This document shows positions 24,755-32,324 of a stretch of 64,000 nt of DNA, one piece after another (position 1 is the first letter of the stretch; each line of letters starts with the position of its first letter). The notes beneath the pieces are model-generated. The model did not search any database. It was given only the letters and a program-made list of their open reading frames with translations, and was not told the origin of the DNA. The DNA is taken from assembly GCF_024435355.1 (NCBI RefSeq), contig NZ_JAMJWG010000016.1, forward strand, positions 124,001-188,000. The letters run 5' to 3'. The position numbers and the translations under genes are program-made. This stretch comes from Streptomyces odontomachi. Its GTDB lineage: Bacteria; Actinomycetota; Actinomycetes; Streptomycetales; Streptomycetaceae.

Positions 24755-26179
24755 TCAGGAGAGGGTGAGCGAGTCGTCGCTCACCTCTACTCCGAGCCGG
24801 AGCAGATCGGCACGGAGCCGGTCGGCGAGCGGCCAGTCGCGGGCTTGGCGCGCCTCGTCCCGGGCCGTGACCAGGCGGCGGACGACGTCCTGGTCGGACC
24901 CCCGCGCGGGCCGGGTGTCCAGTTCGGCGCGGGTGAGGGTGCCCAGGCCGAGGCCGAGCAGCGCGTCGGCGGCACCGACCAGGATCCGGCGCCCCGTGTC
25001 GGTCAGCGTGGTCGCGTCCGCGATCTCCTGGAGGACGGCGAGTGCCTGGGGCGAGTTCAGGTCCGCGCACACGGCCGCGTCGAGACGGTCGAGCAGCGCG
25101 CGTGCCGTGGCGTCCTCGGCGGGAATGCGGTGGAGGGCCTCCTCGTGGGTCTGCACCTCACGGACGGGCCCGGCCGGCTCCAGGCGCGCGACCAGCCGGC
25201 GCAACGTCTTCCCCGCGATGTCCAGGGAGTCCTCGGCCACCGTCTGCTCTCCCCGGTAGTGCCCGCCGAGCAGGAACAGCCGCACCGACATCGGGTGGGT
25301 GCCCGCGGCCACGATGTCGCAGAGTCGCATCGACGTGCCGCCGCGCACCATCGGCCGGTCGTTGAAAGTGAGCATGTCGTGGTGCAGCCAGTGCCCCACC
25401 CAGGGCCGTCCGTCCCCGAGGTACGCCTCGCTCTGGGCGATCTCGTTGACGTGGTGCAGTTCGCGGTGGTGCTTTCCGCCGGTGTGGATCTCGAAGTGCT
25501 CCCCCAGCAGGGCGGTGGCGATGGCGGAGCAGCCGATGTGGGCGCCGGGCAGGCCCCAGCCCCACGGCGAGGACCAGCCCCGGCGGACCGCCGACGGAGC
25601 CACGCACCGCCACAGCGCGAAGTCCGCGGGGTTGCGCAGGTCGGCCGGCCGGGTTCCCTCGCGCTGCGCGTCCGGGTCGAGCCCGGCCATCTCGCCGTAG
25701 GCGGGGAAGCGCGCGGTGTCGAAGTAGAGCCCGGTGTCCGTCGGGTAGGCGAAACCCTTGTGTTGGAGGACCTGTGCGAAGCTGATCATCTCCCGGACGA
25801 AGCGCGAGGGACGGGGAAACTCGTCGGCGCGCAGGAAGTTCAGCGTGGCGAGGTCCTGCTGGAAGACGCCGGCGTAGTGGGTGGCGACCGCTTCCACGGG
25901 GTCGGCCGGGTCACCGAGACCGGATGGCACGGACAGCGGGGCGCCGTCGCGGCCACGGTCGATGTCGGTCACCATGAACACGTGCCGGGTCCGGTGTCCC
26001 TTCCAGCGCAGTGTGCGGCGCAGCACGTCGAACCCGGTCGCGCCGCGCAGGACACCGAGATGGGGGTGGGTGAACACCAGCGGCCCACAGCTGAAGATCC
26101 GCACCGTCCCGCCGGGGCGGACGTCGGCCAGACGCCGGCCGAGGGAGTTGAACAGCCGCAAGGGGCGCCCGCCGCTCAT
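24755..26179 (-). CDS. Cysteinyl-tRNA-synthetase/MshC-like ligase 1
   Basis: About 474 residues of class I CysRS type. Landmarks: FSCGPLVFTHPHLG (zinc Cys31 and a HIGH-like HPHLG), FDVLRRTLRWKGH, FALWR, PGAHIGCSAIATALLGEHFEIHTGG and HHVNEIAQSEA, which hold the zinc ligands. The KMSKS loop is degenerate (PMVRGGTSM). A CysRS-like helical tail follows, but a complete anticodon-binding domain is not evident. Housekeeping CysRS is very conserved, so this is a paralogue; MshC, which joins Cys to GlcN-inositol in mycothiol synthesis, is the nearest functional precedent. ATG at 26179 overlaps the stop codon of the caspase-like gene. It may activate Cys or another amino acid for ligation to the cluster peptide. 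Confidence 0.82.
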   Translation of the reverse strand: MSGGRPLRLFNSLGRRLADVRPGGTVRIFSCGPLVFTHPHLGVLRGATGFDVLRRTLRWKGHRTRHVFMVTDIDRGRDGAPLSVPSGLGDPADPVEAVATHYAGVFQQDLATLNFLRADEFPRPSRFVREMISFAQVLQHKGFAYPTDTGLYFDTARFPAYGEMAGLDPDAQREGTRPADLRNPADFALWRCVAPSAVRRGWSSPWGWGLPGAHIGCSAIATALLGEHFEIHTGGKHHRELHHVNEIAQSEAYLGDGRPWVGHWLHHDMLTFNDRPMVRGGTSMRLCDIVAAGTHPMSVRLFLLGGHYRGEQTVAEDSLDIAGKTLRRLVARLEPAGPVREVQTHEEALHRIPAEDATARALLDRLDAAVCADLNSPQALAVLQEIADATTLTDTGRRILVGAADALLGLGLGTLTRAELDTRPARGSDQDVVRRLVTARDEARQARDWPLADRLRADLLRLGVEVSDDSLTLS

Positions 26180-28110
26180 GCCTGCGCCTCCCGCACCGTC
26201 AGCGGCCGGCGCAACGCGCACAGCCCCCCGTCCACGACGACCGCTGCGCCCAGGTTGTAGAACCCCGGGGCGAGCGTCCGCGGCGGGGTCCAGTGCAGCA
26301 CCAGGTCCCGTCGGACGCCGACGTCGACCATCCGCGTGCACGGCCCCACGTCATAGGTCGTGGGGGCGAGCTGCCGCAGGGTGATCTGGCCGGTCATGGC
26401 GCCGATGCCGTCCTCCGGCCAGTGGCCGAGCCGGACGCGGTACTCGACGGGCTCGCCCGGCGTCACCGTCCCGGGGCCGTCGAGCCAGACCAGTCCCAGG
26501 TCCGCGTCCGTGTCGCTGAGGTCGGCACAGCGGTCGCAGTGCGCCACGGTCCGGCTGGTGCCGGTGGCCAGGACGTGGTGTTGCACCAGCGACGTGCGGG
26601 ACGCGCAGTAGGGGCAACGGACCTCGGTCATCGGACCGGGTGCCATTCGCACGCCGTAGAGGCTTGCCAACTCCGGCGTGCAGTCGAGGGAGAGCCGGAG
26701 GAAGGCCGCCTGCACCGCCTCGTGCAAGGCGGCCCAGCCGGACGACTCGGCGGCGGCGAGGGCGGCGAGGTCCTCGTACCATCCCGAGAGGCCGGCGCCG
26801 CCCGTCGTCATGGTCCCCCATCTGCACAGCCGCTCCACCGTCGGGCCGACCTGGTCGGCGAGGGCCGCCGGATAACCGAACCGGTCGGGCATCGCGGCGG
26901 CGGCGTCACGGAACAGCCGGTCGGTGAACGCCAGCCGGACCCCGGACGTCCAGACCCGGCGGATGGTCCGGTGCTCCTCGTTGGTGTGCACGCTCTCCAC
27001 CCGCACGGGGTGTTCGTGCCGCTCCGGCCCGGCGTGCAGCCAGGTGGTGAGCGCGTTGCCGCGCACGGGGGCCACCCACAGCGGGGCGTCGTCCCGCCCG
27101 TCGACGAGGACGACGCGGTCCGCGGCGGTGTCCGTGCGCAGCACTCCCGACGACCCGGCAAGCGTGGTGTCCGGTGCCGCGTCACCGCCGTCGAGGACGG
27201 TGGTCGGGTCTCCGACCAACAGCCACGGCGGATCGTCGTCGACGGTGGTGGGGTCGGCCAGATAGGCGGCGTTGAGCATCATGACCACCTCGCCCAGCGG
27301 CATGCCGCGGTCGGCGAGCAGACAGGCCGCGAGAAAGGCCGCCTCGTCCTGGCGCCAGTGCTTGTACGTGGTGATGACCTGTCGCACGGCGCCGGGCCGC
27401 AGCAGGCCACGCAGGACGCCGCCCCGCTGGTCGAAGCGGGAGCGCGCGGGCAGCACGCCGTCACAGACACCCAGGATCAGCACGTCGCCGGGCAGTTCCC
27501 TGGGGGCGATCAGCCGCGGCTGCTCCAGCGTGCCGTCCGGACCGGGCTTGGCCGCGCGGCACGGACCGCCCGCCGCACACGGCAGGTAGGGAGTGGGGGT
27601 CTCGCCCTCGGCCTCCCGCAGCCCGCACAGCACGGCGTGGCCGAGCGGGGAGTCGATACCGTTGCTGTGGGTGCTGACCCCCGTGATCCGGCGTTCGGAG
27701 CGCAGCAGGGGATCAGGGTCCTTGGCCGCGGCGTCCAGCAGGTCCAGGGAGCCGTAGGTGCCGTGCATGGAGGTCAGCGGCGAGACCTGCAACCATGCCG
27801 CGGCACCGGGGCGGTGGGTGGCGGTCCAGTCGGCCAGGTCGTGGGCATGGTCCTCGGCGGCAGCGGTACCGCGCCAGCCGTCGATCAGTCCGACGGGAAC
27901 ACCCGCGTGGTGGGCGTTGCGCACGATCTCGGCCAGTGCATGGAAATCGACATCGGAACCGAGGGACAGCACCATGCCGCCGGGCGCATGGTTCAGCTCC
28001 GCCAACAGCTCCGGGACGTCCGCGACGATCGTCGCGTCCTTCCCCCTGGCCGCGGCGAACACCTTTGCGGCGGCGGCCCCGCCGGGCAGCCCGGCAACGA
28101 TGAGATTCAT
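26176..28110 (-). CDS. Caspase-fold (C25/CHAT-like) protein with zinc ribbon, biosynthetic cluster
   Basis: 644 residues. The first 310 look like a caspase/gingipain-type cysteine peptidase domain: a Rossmann-like start, His148 in GVSTHSNGID, Cys216 after a beta strand in DVLILGVCDGV, and the closing WLLVGDPTTVL that is characteristic of C25-like domains. The middle 170 residues are helical and unassigned. Near residues 490-520 a zinc ribbon is spelled CPYC...CDRC, followed by a beta-rich domain (GEPVEYRVRLGHWPEDG). I recognise no exact family. It lies directly behind the small precursor-like peptide gene and overlaps the CysRS-like gene, so proteolytic maturation of the peptide or recruitment of enzymes to it is the simplest guess. 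ATG 28110 has GGAG five bases upstream. Confidence 0.72.
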   Translation of the reverse strand: MNLIVAGLPGGAAAAKVFAAARGKDATIVADVPELLAELNHAPGGMVLSLGSDVDFHALAEIVRNAHHAGVPVGLIDGWRGTAAAEDHAHDLADWTATHRPGAAAWLQVSPLTSMHGTYGSLDLLDAAAKDPDPLLRSERRITGVSTHSNGIDSPLGHAVLCGLREAEGETPTPYLPCAAGGPCRAAKPGPDGTLEQPRLIAPRELPGDVLILGVCDGVLPARSRFDQRGGVLRGLLRPGAVRQVITTYKHWRQDEAAFLAACLLADRGMPLGEVVMMLNAAYLADPTTVDDDPPWLLVGDPTTVLDGGDAAPDTTLAGSSGVLRTDTAADRVVLVDGRDDAPLWVAPVRGNALTTWLHAGPERHEHPVRVESVHTNEEHRTIRRVWTSGVRLAFTDRLFRDAAAAMPDRFGYPAALADQVGPTVERLCRWGTMTTGGAGLSGWYEDLAALAAAESSGWAALHEAVQAAFLRLSLDCTPELASLYGVRMAPGPMTEVRCPYCASRTSLVQHHVLATGTSRTVAHCDRCADLSDTDADLGLVWLDGPGTVTPGEPVEYRVRLGHWPEDGIGAMTGQITLRQLAPTTYDVGPCTRMVDVGVRRDLVLHWTPPRTLAPGFYNLGAAVVVDGGLCALRRPLTVREAQA

Positions 28111-28173
28111 GCCTGCTCCATGGTGTCGGTGTCGGTGTCGGTGTCCGTCGTTCGTCCAGAGATCCGGGCCTGG

Positions 28174-28207
28174 ACCGGGCGGCCTTCCGAAAGGACGGCC
28201 GCCCGGT
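28174..28207 (-). terminator. Hairpin (attenuator) between peptide gene and operon
   Basis: ACCGGGCGGCC (28174-28184) pairs perfectly with GGCCGCCCGGT (28197-28207) 15 to 49 bases after the peptide stop codon, without a clear U-tract. A partial terminator here would give more peptide mRNA than mRNA for the downstream enzymes, as is common behind ribosomal-peptide precursor genes. Confidence 0.6.
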
Positions 28208-28222
28208 TGCTGGGCGCTGCGG

Positions 28223-28411
28223 TTACCAGCAACTGGAGCCGCAGGGGTCTCCCAGCTGCGGGCCGTCCACCACGACAGCCTGGGTCGGAGCGGCCTGGGC
28301 CGGAGCGGCCTGGGCAGCCACGGGCATGCCGGCGGTCATGCCGACGCTGACAGCCGCGGTGGCGCCAGCGGCGACAGCCATGCGCTTCATCTGCTCGGAC
28401 GTGAGAATCAC
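28223..28411 (-). CDS. Small peptide, candidate RiPP-like precursor ending in CGSSCW
   Basis: 62 residues. GTG at 28411 has a textbook ribosome binding site (AAGGAGGTG, seven bases upstream) and a good promoter at 28460-28488, so it is very likely translated. The N-terminal part has MILTSEQMKRMAVAAGATAA and continues Ala-rich and hydrophobic, like a signal or leader segment; the C-terminal 17 residues are VVVDGPQLGDPCGSSCW, with two Cys and a terminal Trp, the only aromatic residue. No family is recognised. It is the first gene of the operon with caspase-like, CysRS-like, dioxygenase and LLM genes. The best reading is a leader plus core precursor or a peptide scaffold; a small secreted protein is the alternative. 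Confidence 0.7.
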   Translation of the reverse strand: MILTSEQMKRMAVAAGATAAVSVGMTAGMPVAAQAAPAQAAPTQAVVVDGPQLGDPCGSSCW

Positions 28412-28459
28412 GTATCTTCACCTCCTTCTTTTCCTCAACGGGACAAGGTCGCGGGGAAG

Positions 28460-28488
28460 AACCTAAGTTCCGTGCGGTGGTTCAACAA
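28460..28488 (-). promoter_or_regulatory. Promoter of the peptide-led operon
   Basis: On the minus strand TTGTTG (28488-28483), a 17-base spacer and TAGGTT (28465-28460) fit a Streptomyces housekeeping promoter. Transcription would start near 28453, leaving a 42-base leader before the GTG of the peptide gene. Confidence 0.55.
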
Positions 28489-28551
28489 CGACCGTTCCGG
28501 CACCGGGTGTTCGACCGCGGACCGTCCGCAGTCGAAGCCCGGAACGCGCAA

Positions 28552-28581
28552 AGCACCGTGCCCGGCAAGGGGCACGGTGCT
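28552..28581 (-). terminator. Terminator after second CysRS-like gene
   Basis: AGCACCGTGCCC (28552-28563), loop GGCAAG, GGGCACGGTGCT (28570-28581): a perfect 12-base stem starting 28 bases after the stop codon at 28609. It separates the TauD/CysRS-like unit from the peptide operon, which therefore needs its own promoter. Confidence 0.75.
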
Positions 28582-28608
28582 CCGCACGAAGGGTGGCGAA
28601 CGCCTCGG

Positions 28609-29895
28609 TCAGCCCGAGATCGGCGGGATGGCGTCCACAACGGTGTCCGCGGTGGCCAGGTGAAGGCCGAGCACGTGGTCGGCGACCGAGGAGACGAGCC
28701 CGCCGGGGTCGCGGTCGGGCTCGTGCAACGCCTCCTCCAGGACGGTGAGGGCCGTCGCGGTGTCGAGGTCGTCGGTCAGGGCGTCGGTGAACCGCGTCAG
28801 AAGGCGCGCCCCCGCCTTACCGTCGGTCCGCTCACGGGCTTCGCCCCAGTCAGGTGGCTCCTGAAGCCGGGCGGAGCGGGCCAGCGTGGCCAGCTCGACC
28901 AGCGCGTGCTGCGCCTGGGAGAGGGCGTCGAGGGTGAACGGGGGACGCGCACGGTAGTGGCCGCGCAGCAGGAGCACCCGGAGCGCCAACGGGTGGAAAC
29001 CCGCGCCCCGCAGATCCGCCAGGGACGGCGCGCCGGCGGCACGGCGTAGCTCCTCCGCACCGGTGCGCAGGGGCGCATGGTGCATCCACTTCCCCACCCA
29101 CCGTGCCCCCGCCGGAAGCAGCGCCTCACTCTGCGCGATCTCCGCCGGGTGGTGGTGAAGACGCTGGGCCTCGCCACCCACGTGCACTCCGATCCGCGCT
29201 CCGAGGGTCGCCGCGATGGCCGAGCAGCTGATGTGCCAGCCCGGCCGACCGGGGCCCCACGGCGACGCCCATCGTCTGGCCCGGAGGTCACGCCAGTCCC
29301 CCGCCCGCCACAGGGCGAAGTCGTCGGGATGGCGGCGCCGGTGGTCCGTCTCGGTCCGGGCCCGCACGGCGCGCACGTCGCTCCCCGGATCGCCGAACAC
29401 CTCGAACTCGGTCAGCCGGCCGGTGTCGAAGTAGACGCCGCTGTCGAGCCGGTAGGTGAATCCCGCGCGCTCCAGCTTCCGGACGAAGTCGATGACGAGG
29501 CCGACGGCCGTACTGGTCAGCCGCTGCTCCGGCGGCAGCACGCCCAGGGCCAGCAGGTCGTCGTGGAGCATGGCGGCATGGCGCTCGGCCCGTGACTGGT
29601 CGGATCCGGCGTGTGCCGCCGGCGCCCAGGGCACACCCCCGGTCGGGGCCTGCGGCGCCGGCGGGACGGTCAGGTCGGGTACGGCGAGCAGGAACCGGGT
29701 GGGCGTGCCCAGCCAGTGCAGCGTCCGGCGCAGCACGTCGGTGCCGACGAACTGGGCCAGGTGACCGATGTGGGGTGCGGAGGCGGGCATCGGCCCACAG
29801 CCGAACAGGCTCAGCTCACCGTCGCCCGGCAGCAGCGCGGTGGCCGTCGCGTCGGCGGTGTCGTGCAGTCGCAGCCGCGGTGTGTCGTAGGACAA
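28609..29895 (-). CDS. Cysteinyl-tRNA-synthetase/MshC-like ligase 2
   Basis: 428 residues, close to the length of MshC. It has FGCGP with zinc Cys33, a canonical HIGH (residues 42-45), TDVLRRTLHWLG, DFALWRAG, PGWHISCSAIAATLGARIGVHVGGE and HHHPAEIAQSEAL for the zinc site. At the KMSKS position the text is LRTGAEELRRAAG, so that ATP-binding loop is lost. The acceptor-specific C-terminal tail is short. TTG at 29895 has GGAG ten bases upstream. It follows the TauD-like gene by 33 bases and ends at a strong terminator. It is diverged from ligase 1, suggesting a second, different aminoacyl activation step or a non-catalytic partner. Confidence 0.8.
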   Translation of the reverse strand: MSYDTPRLRLHDTADATATALLPGDGELSLFGCGPMPASAPHIGHLAQFVGTDVLRRTLHWLGTPTRFLLAVPDLTVPPAPQAPTGGVPWAPAAHAGSDQSRAERHAAMLHDDLLALGVLPPEQRLTSTAVGLVIDFVRKLERAGFTYRLDSGVYFDTGRLTEFEVFGDPGSDVRAVRARTETDHRRRHPDDFALWRAGDWRDLRARRWASPWGPGRPGWHISCSAIAATLGARIGVHVGGEAQRLHHHPAEIAQSEALLPAGARWVGKWMHHAPLRTGAEELRRAAGAPSLADLRGAGFHPLALRVLLLRGHYRARPPFTLDALSQAQHALVELATLARSARLQEPPDWGEARERTDGKAGARLLTRFTDALTDDLDTATALTVLEEALHEPDRDPGGLVSSVADHVLGLHLATADTVVDAIPPISG

Positions 29896-29928
29896 GGCGG
29901 TTTCTCCGTCCTTTGGGATCGGTACGGT

Positions 29929-30849
29929 TCAGCGCGCCGTGACACGTATGCGCTGGAGGTGGCGGGGGGTGCCGCCGCCGAAGCGGCCCGCCGTCCGACC
30001 GTGGAAGAACCAGGTGTTGTCGATGACCGCGAGGGTGCCGCGCCGCCACCGGACGCCGAACGCCTTCTCCGGCCGGTACATGGCGGCCAGCAGGGCGGCC
30101 AAGGCGTCGTTGACCTTCGCCACGTCCTCCGGGGACGACCGAGTGCCCTCCGCCGTGTCCGAGGAAGGCCGCGCGTCCGACCCACCGTCCGGAGACCGCC
30201 GGACGTCCCCTTCGGCCCGCCAGTGCAGGGGCCGACTGCTGAAGTCGCGGAAGGAGAAGACCGTCCGGCCGCCTTCGGTGCGGGCCACCGTGGGTACTCC
30301 GGGGGCATCCCGGTAGCGGAGTGCGCGCAGGACGTGCAGGGCCCGCGGGGCGAGCCGTTCGGCGACGGCCCGCATCGGTACGAGGACGGTCTGGGCGGCC
30401 GTGTCACTACCGCCGGGATCCTGGCACATCAGGACGATGTACCGGGGCTGGTCGGCCAGTGGCCGTCCGCTGCCCTCGCTGTGCAGGGTCAGCGGTCCGG
30501 TGGAGAAGGGCTGGAGCGCGACGTCGTCCGTGCCTCCCCGCCCGCTGACCAGGTTCAGGATGCGGCCCTGCGCCACGTACGGCTGCACCGTCGGATCGGT
30601 CTCCTCCGCGACCCGGCCCAGCTCGGCGCCGAGCGCGAGGAGGTCCGCCGGGTCCAACGGCCGGTCAAGACGAGCGAGCGCCAAGCCGGTGTCCCTCAGG
30701 CGTTCGCACACCCACGGGGCGAGCCGGTCGCGCCCGGCGGGGACGGGCCGCGCCTCGGGCGCCGGCAGCGCGAAGCCCTCCAACAGCCGTGTCCGCAACG
30801 CCACATGCAGATGATCCGAGCGGGGCGTGAACGTTCCCGACACCACCAC
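29929..30849 (-). CDS. TauD/TfdA-family (clavaminate-synthase-like) dioxygenase
   Basis: Fe(II)/2-oxoglutarate oxygenase of 306 residues. The iron site is seen as TLHSEGSG (His-x-Glu, as in clavaminate-synthase-like members) and the distal WFFHGRTAGRF, and a terminal RIRV Arg fits 2-oxoglutarate binding. An insert rich in Asp, Ser and Arg (residues about 215-245) is probably disordered. GTG 30849 has GGAG six bases upstream. First gene of a two-gene minus-strand unit with CysRS-like ligase 2 and divergent from the HAD gene. It probably hydroxylates an amino acid or peptide side chain. Confidence 0.87.
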   Translation of the reverse strand: MVVSGTFTPRSDHLHVALRTRLLEGFALPAPEARPVPAGRDRLAPWVCERLRDTGLALARLDRPLDPADLLALGAELGRVAEETDPTVQPYVAQGRILNLVSGRGGTDDVALQPFSTGPLTLHSEGSGRPLADQPRYIVLMCQDPGGSDTAAQTVLVPMRAVAERLAPRALHVLRALRYRDAPGVPTVARTEGGRTVFSFRDFSSRPLHWRAEGDVRRSPDGGSDARPSSDTAEGTRSSPEDVAKVNDALAALLAAMYRPEKAFGVRWRRGTLAVIDNTWFFHGRTAGRFGGGTPRHLQRIRVTAR

Positions 30850-30944
30850 GACAGCTCCGTTCGACGACCGGCTCGAGTATCGGGACGGCGGCGGCGGCCG
30901 GCAATCACCACCGTGAACACCGGCGTCCGCGCTACGGTCGCCGG

Positions 30945-31562
30945 GTGCCCCCGCCCCTCGTCTGCTTCGACCTGGATCTCACGCTGGTGGACAGCACCCC
31001 GGCGGTCGCCGCGGTGCTCACCTCGGCGGCCCGGAGCCTGACCCTGCCGGTGGACGTGGCGGCGGTGGTCGCCGGTCTCGGCCCGGCTCTGGAGGACCTG
31101 CTCGGCGCACAGCTCCAGCCGTCGCAGGCACGCCGGCTCGCCCGCGCCTACCGCGACCGCTACGCGCTGGAAGGGCCCCGGCACGCGAGGACGCTCCCAG
31201 GTGCGCACGCGGCCCTCCGGGCGGTGCGCACCCGTCACGGTGCGGTCATGGTGGTCACCGGACAGCGCGAGCGCACGGCGCGGGCGCATCTCGCCCATGC
31301 GCGGCTCGACGTCGACGCCGTCGCCGGCTCGGTGTGGGGACCGGAGAAGACCGAGATCCTGCGGGCCCGCGGTGCGTTCGCCTACGTCGGGGACCATCCC
31401 GCGGACATCGCCGCGGCGCACGCCGCCGACGTGTGGGCGGTCGGTGTGACGAGCGGCCGTCACGATGCCGCCGACCTGGCCGCCGCCGACGCGGTGCTGC
31501 CGTCCCTGACCGCTTTCCCGAACTGGTGGGAGCGCGTTCGACCGATGCCGCGGCGCACTTGA
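30945..31562 (+). CDS. HAD-superfamily phosphatase
   Basis: Haloacid-dehalogenase-like hydrolase, 205 residues: motif I VCFDLDLTLVDST with the nucleophile Asp, motif II VMVVTGQRE, the conserved Lys in PEKTEIL and motif IV YVGDHPADI. Resembles phosphoglycolate-phosphatase-like enzymes with a helical cap. The GTG start is only about ten bases after a TACGGT -10 box, so the mRNA is probably leaderless. Lying inside the cluster between divergent operons, it may remove a phosphate from an intermediate, or be a bystander. Confidence 0.88.
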   Translation: MPPPLVCFDLDLTLVDSTPAVAAVLTSAARSLTLPVDVAAVVAGLGPALEDLLGAQLQPSQARRLARAYRDRYALEGPRHARTLPGAHAALRAVRTRHGAVMVVTGQRERTARAHLAHARLDVDAVAGSVWGPEKTEILRARGAFAYVGDHPADIAAAHAADVWAVGVTSGRHDAADLAAADAVLPSLTAFPNWWERVRPMPRRT

Positions 31563-31625
31563 ACGGACGGTACGCGGTGCTGCTCCACGGGAGGGTGACC
31601 GGGACGCTCTGCTAGCGTCTCGCGC

Positions 31626-32273
31626 ATGCGGCTGTATCTCTCGTCCGTCGGTCTCGGACCGCGCCGGACCGAAGTGTCACGTCTGCTCCGCGGGGGCGAG
31701 CGCGCCGGGGTCATCCTCAACGCCTACGACTTCCGCACTCCCGAACGGCGCGCCGAGTCACTGAAGTTCGAGATGAAGGAACTGTCGGATCTCGGTCTTG
31801 AACCCGAAGAGGTCGACCTGCGGAACTGGTTCGGCGACCCGGCGGGGCTGGAGGACACCCTCCGGAGATTCGACCTCCTGTACGTCCGCGGCGGCAGCGT
31901 GTTCGTGCTGCGCCGCGCCCTCGCCGCGAGCGGTGCGGACCGGCTGCTGCCCGGGCTGCTCGCCGAGGACGCCTTCGTGTACTCCGGTTACAGCGCGGGG
32001 ATCTGTGTGCTCGGCCCGACTCTGCGGGGCATCGAGGGCCACATCGACGACCCGTCGTTCGTTCCGGACGGGTACCCCGACACCCCGACCCCGTGGGACG
32101 GGCTCGGCGTCCTGCCCTACGCCATCGCCCCGCACTACCGCTCCGACCACCCCGAGTCGGCGGAGATCGAGCGCTCCGTGACGTACTTCATCGACCATCA
32201 CATCCCCTTCGTCGCGCTGCGCGACGGCGAGTCGATCGTGGTGGACGACACCGGAACACGCGTCGTCTCCTGA
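31626..32273 (+). CDS. Peptidase E / S51-type (class I glutamine-amidotransferase-like) protein
   Basis: 215 residues with the dipeptidase E/cyanophycinase fold. The nucleophile elbow is GYSAGICVLG (Ser), preceded by DLLYVRGGSVFVL and followed by the partner His in APHYRSDHPES. Family members cut Asp-X dipeptides or isoaspartyl peptides. A TAGCGT -10 box ends seven bases before the ATG, so translation is probably leaderless. Within a peptide-based cluster it might trim or detoxify a peptide product; this is inference. Confidence 0.87.
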   Translation: MRLYLSSVGLGPRRTEVSRLLRGGERAGVILNAYDFRTPERRAESLKFEMKELSDLGLEPEEVDLRNWFGDPAGLEDTLRRFDLLYVRGGSVFVLRRALAASGADRLLPGLLAEDAFVYSGYSAGICVLGPTLRGIEGHIDDPSFVPDGYPDTPTPWDGLGVLPYAIAPHYRSDHPESAEIERSVTYFIDHHIPFVALRDGESIVVDDTGTRVVS

Positions 32274-32324
32274 CGTTCAACGCCCGGGACGGGCGTGCCG
32301 GCGGGTCCGGCACACCACGGGACG

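Noticed and set aside
28121..28146. GGTGTC hexamer run near the caspase-like start, considered as CRISPR-like or regulatory repeat
   Set aside because: Only four short adjacent units without spacers; a simple slippage tract.
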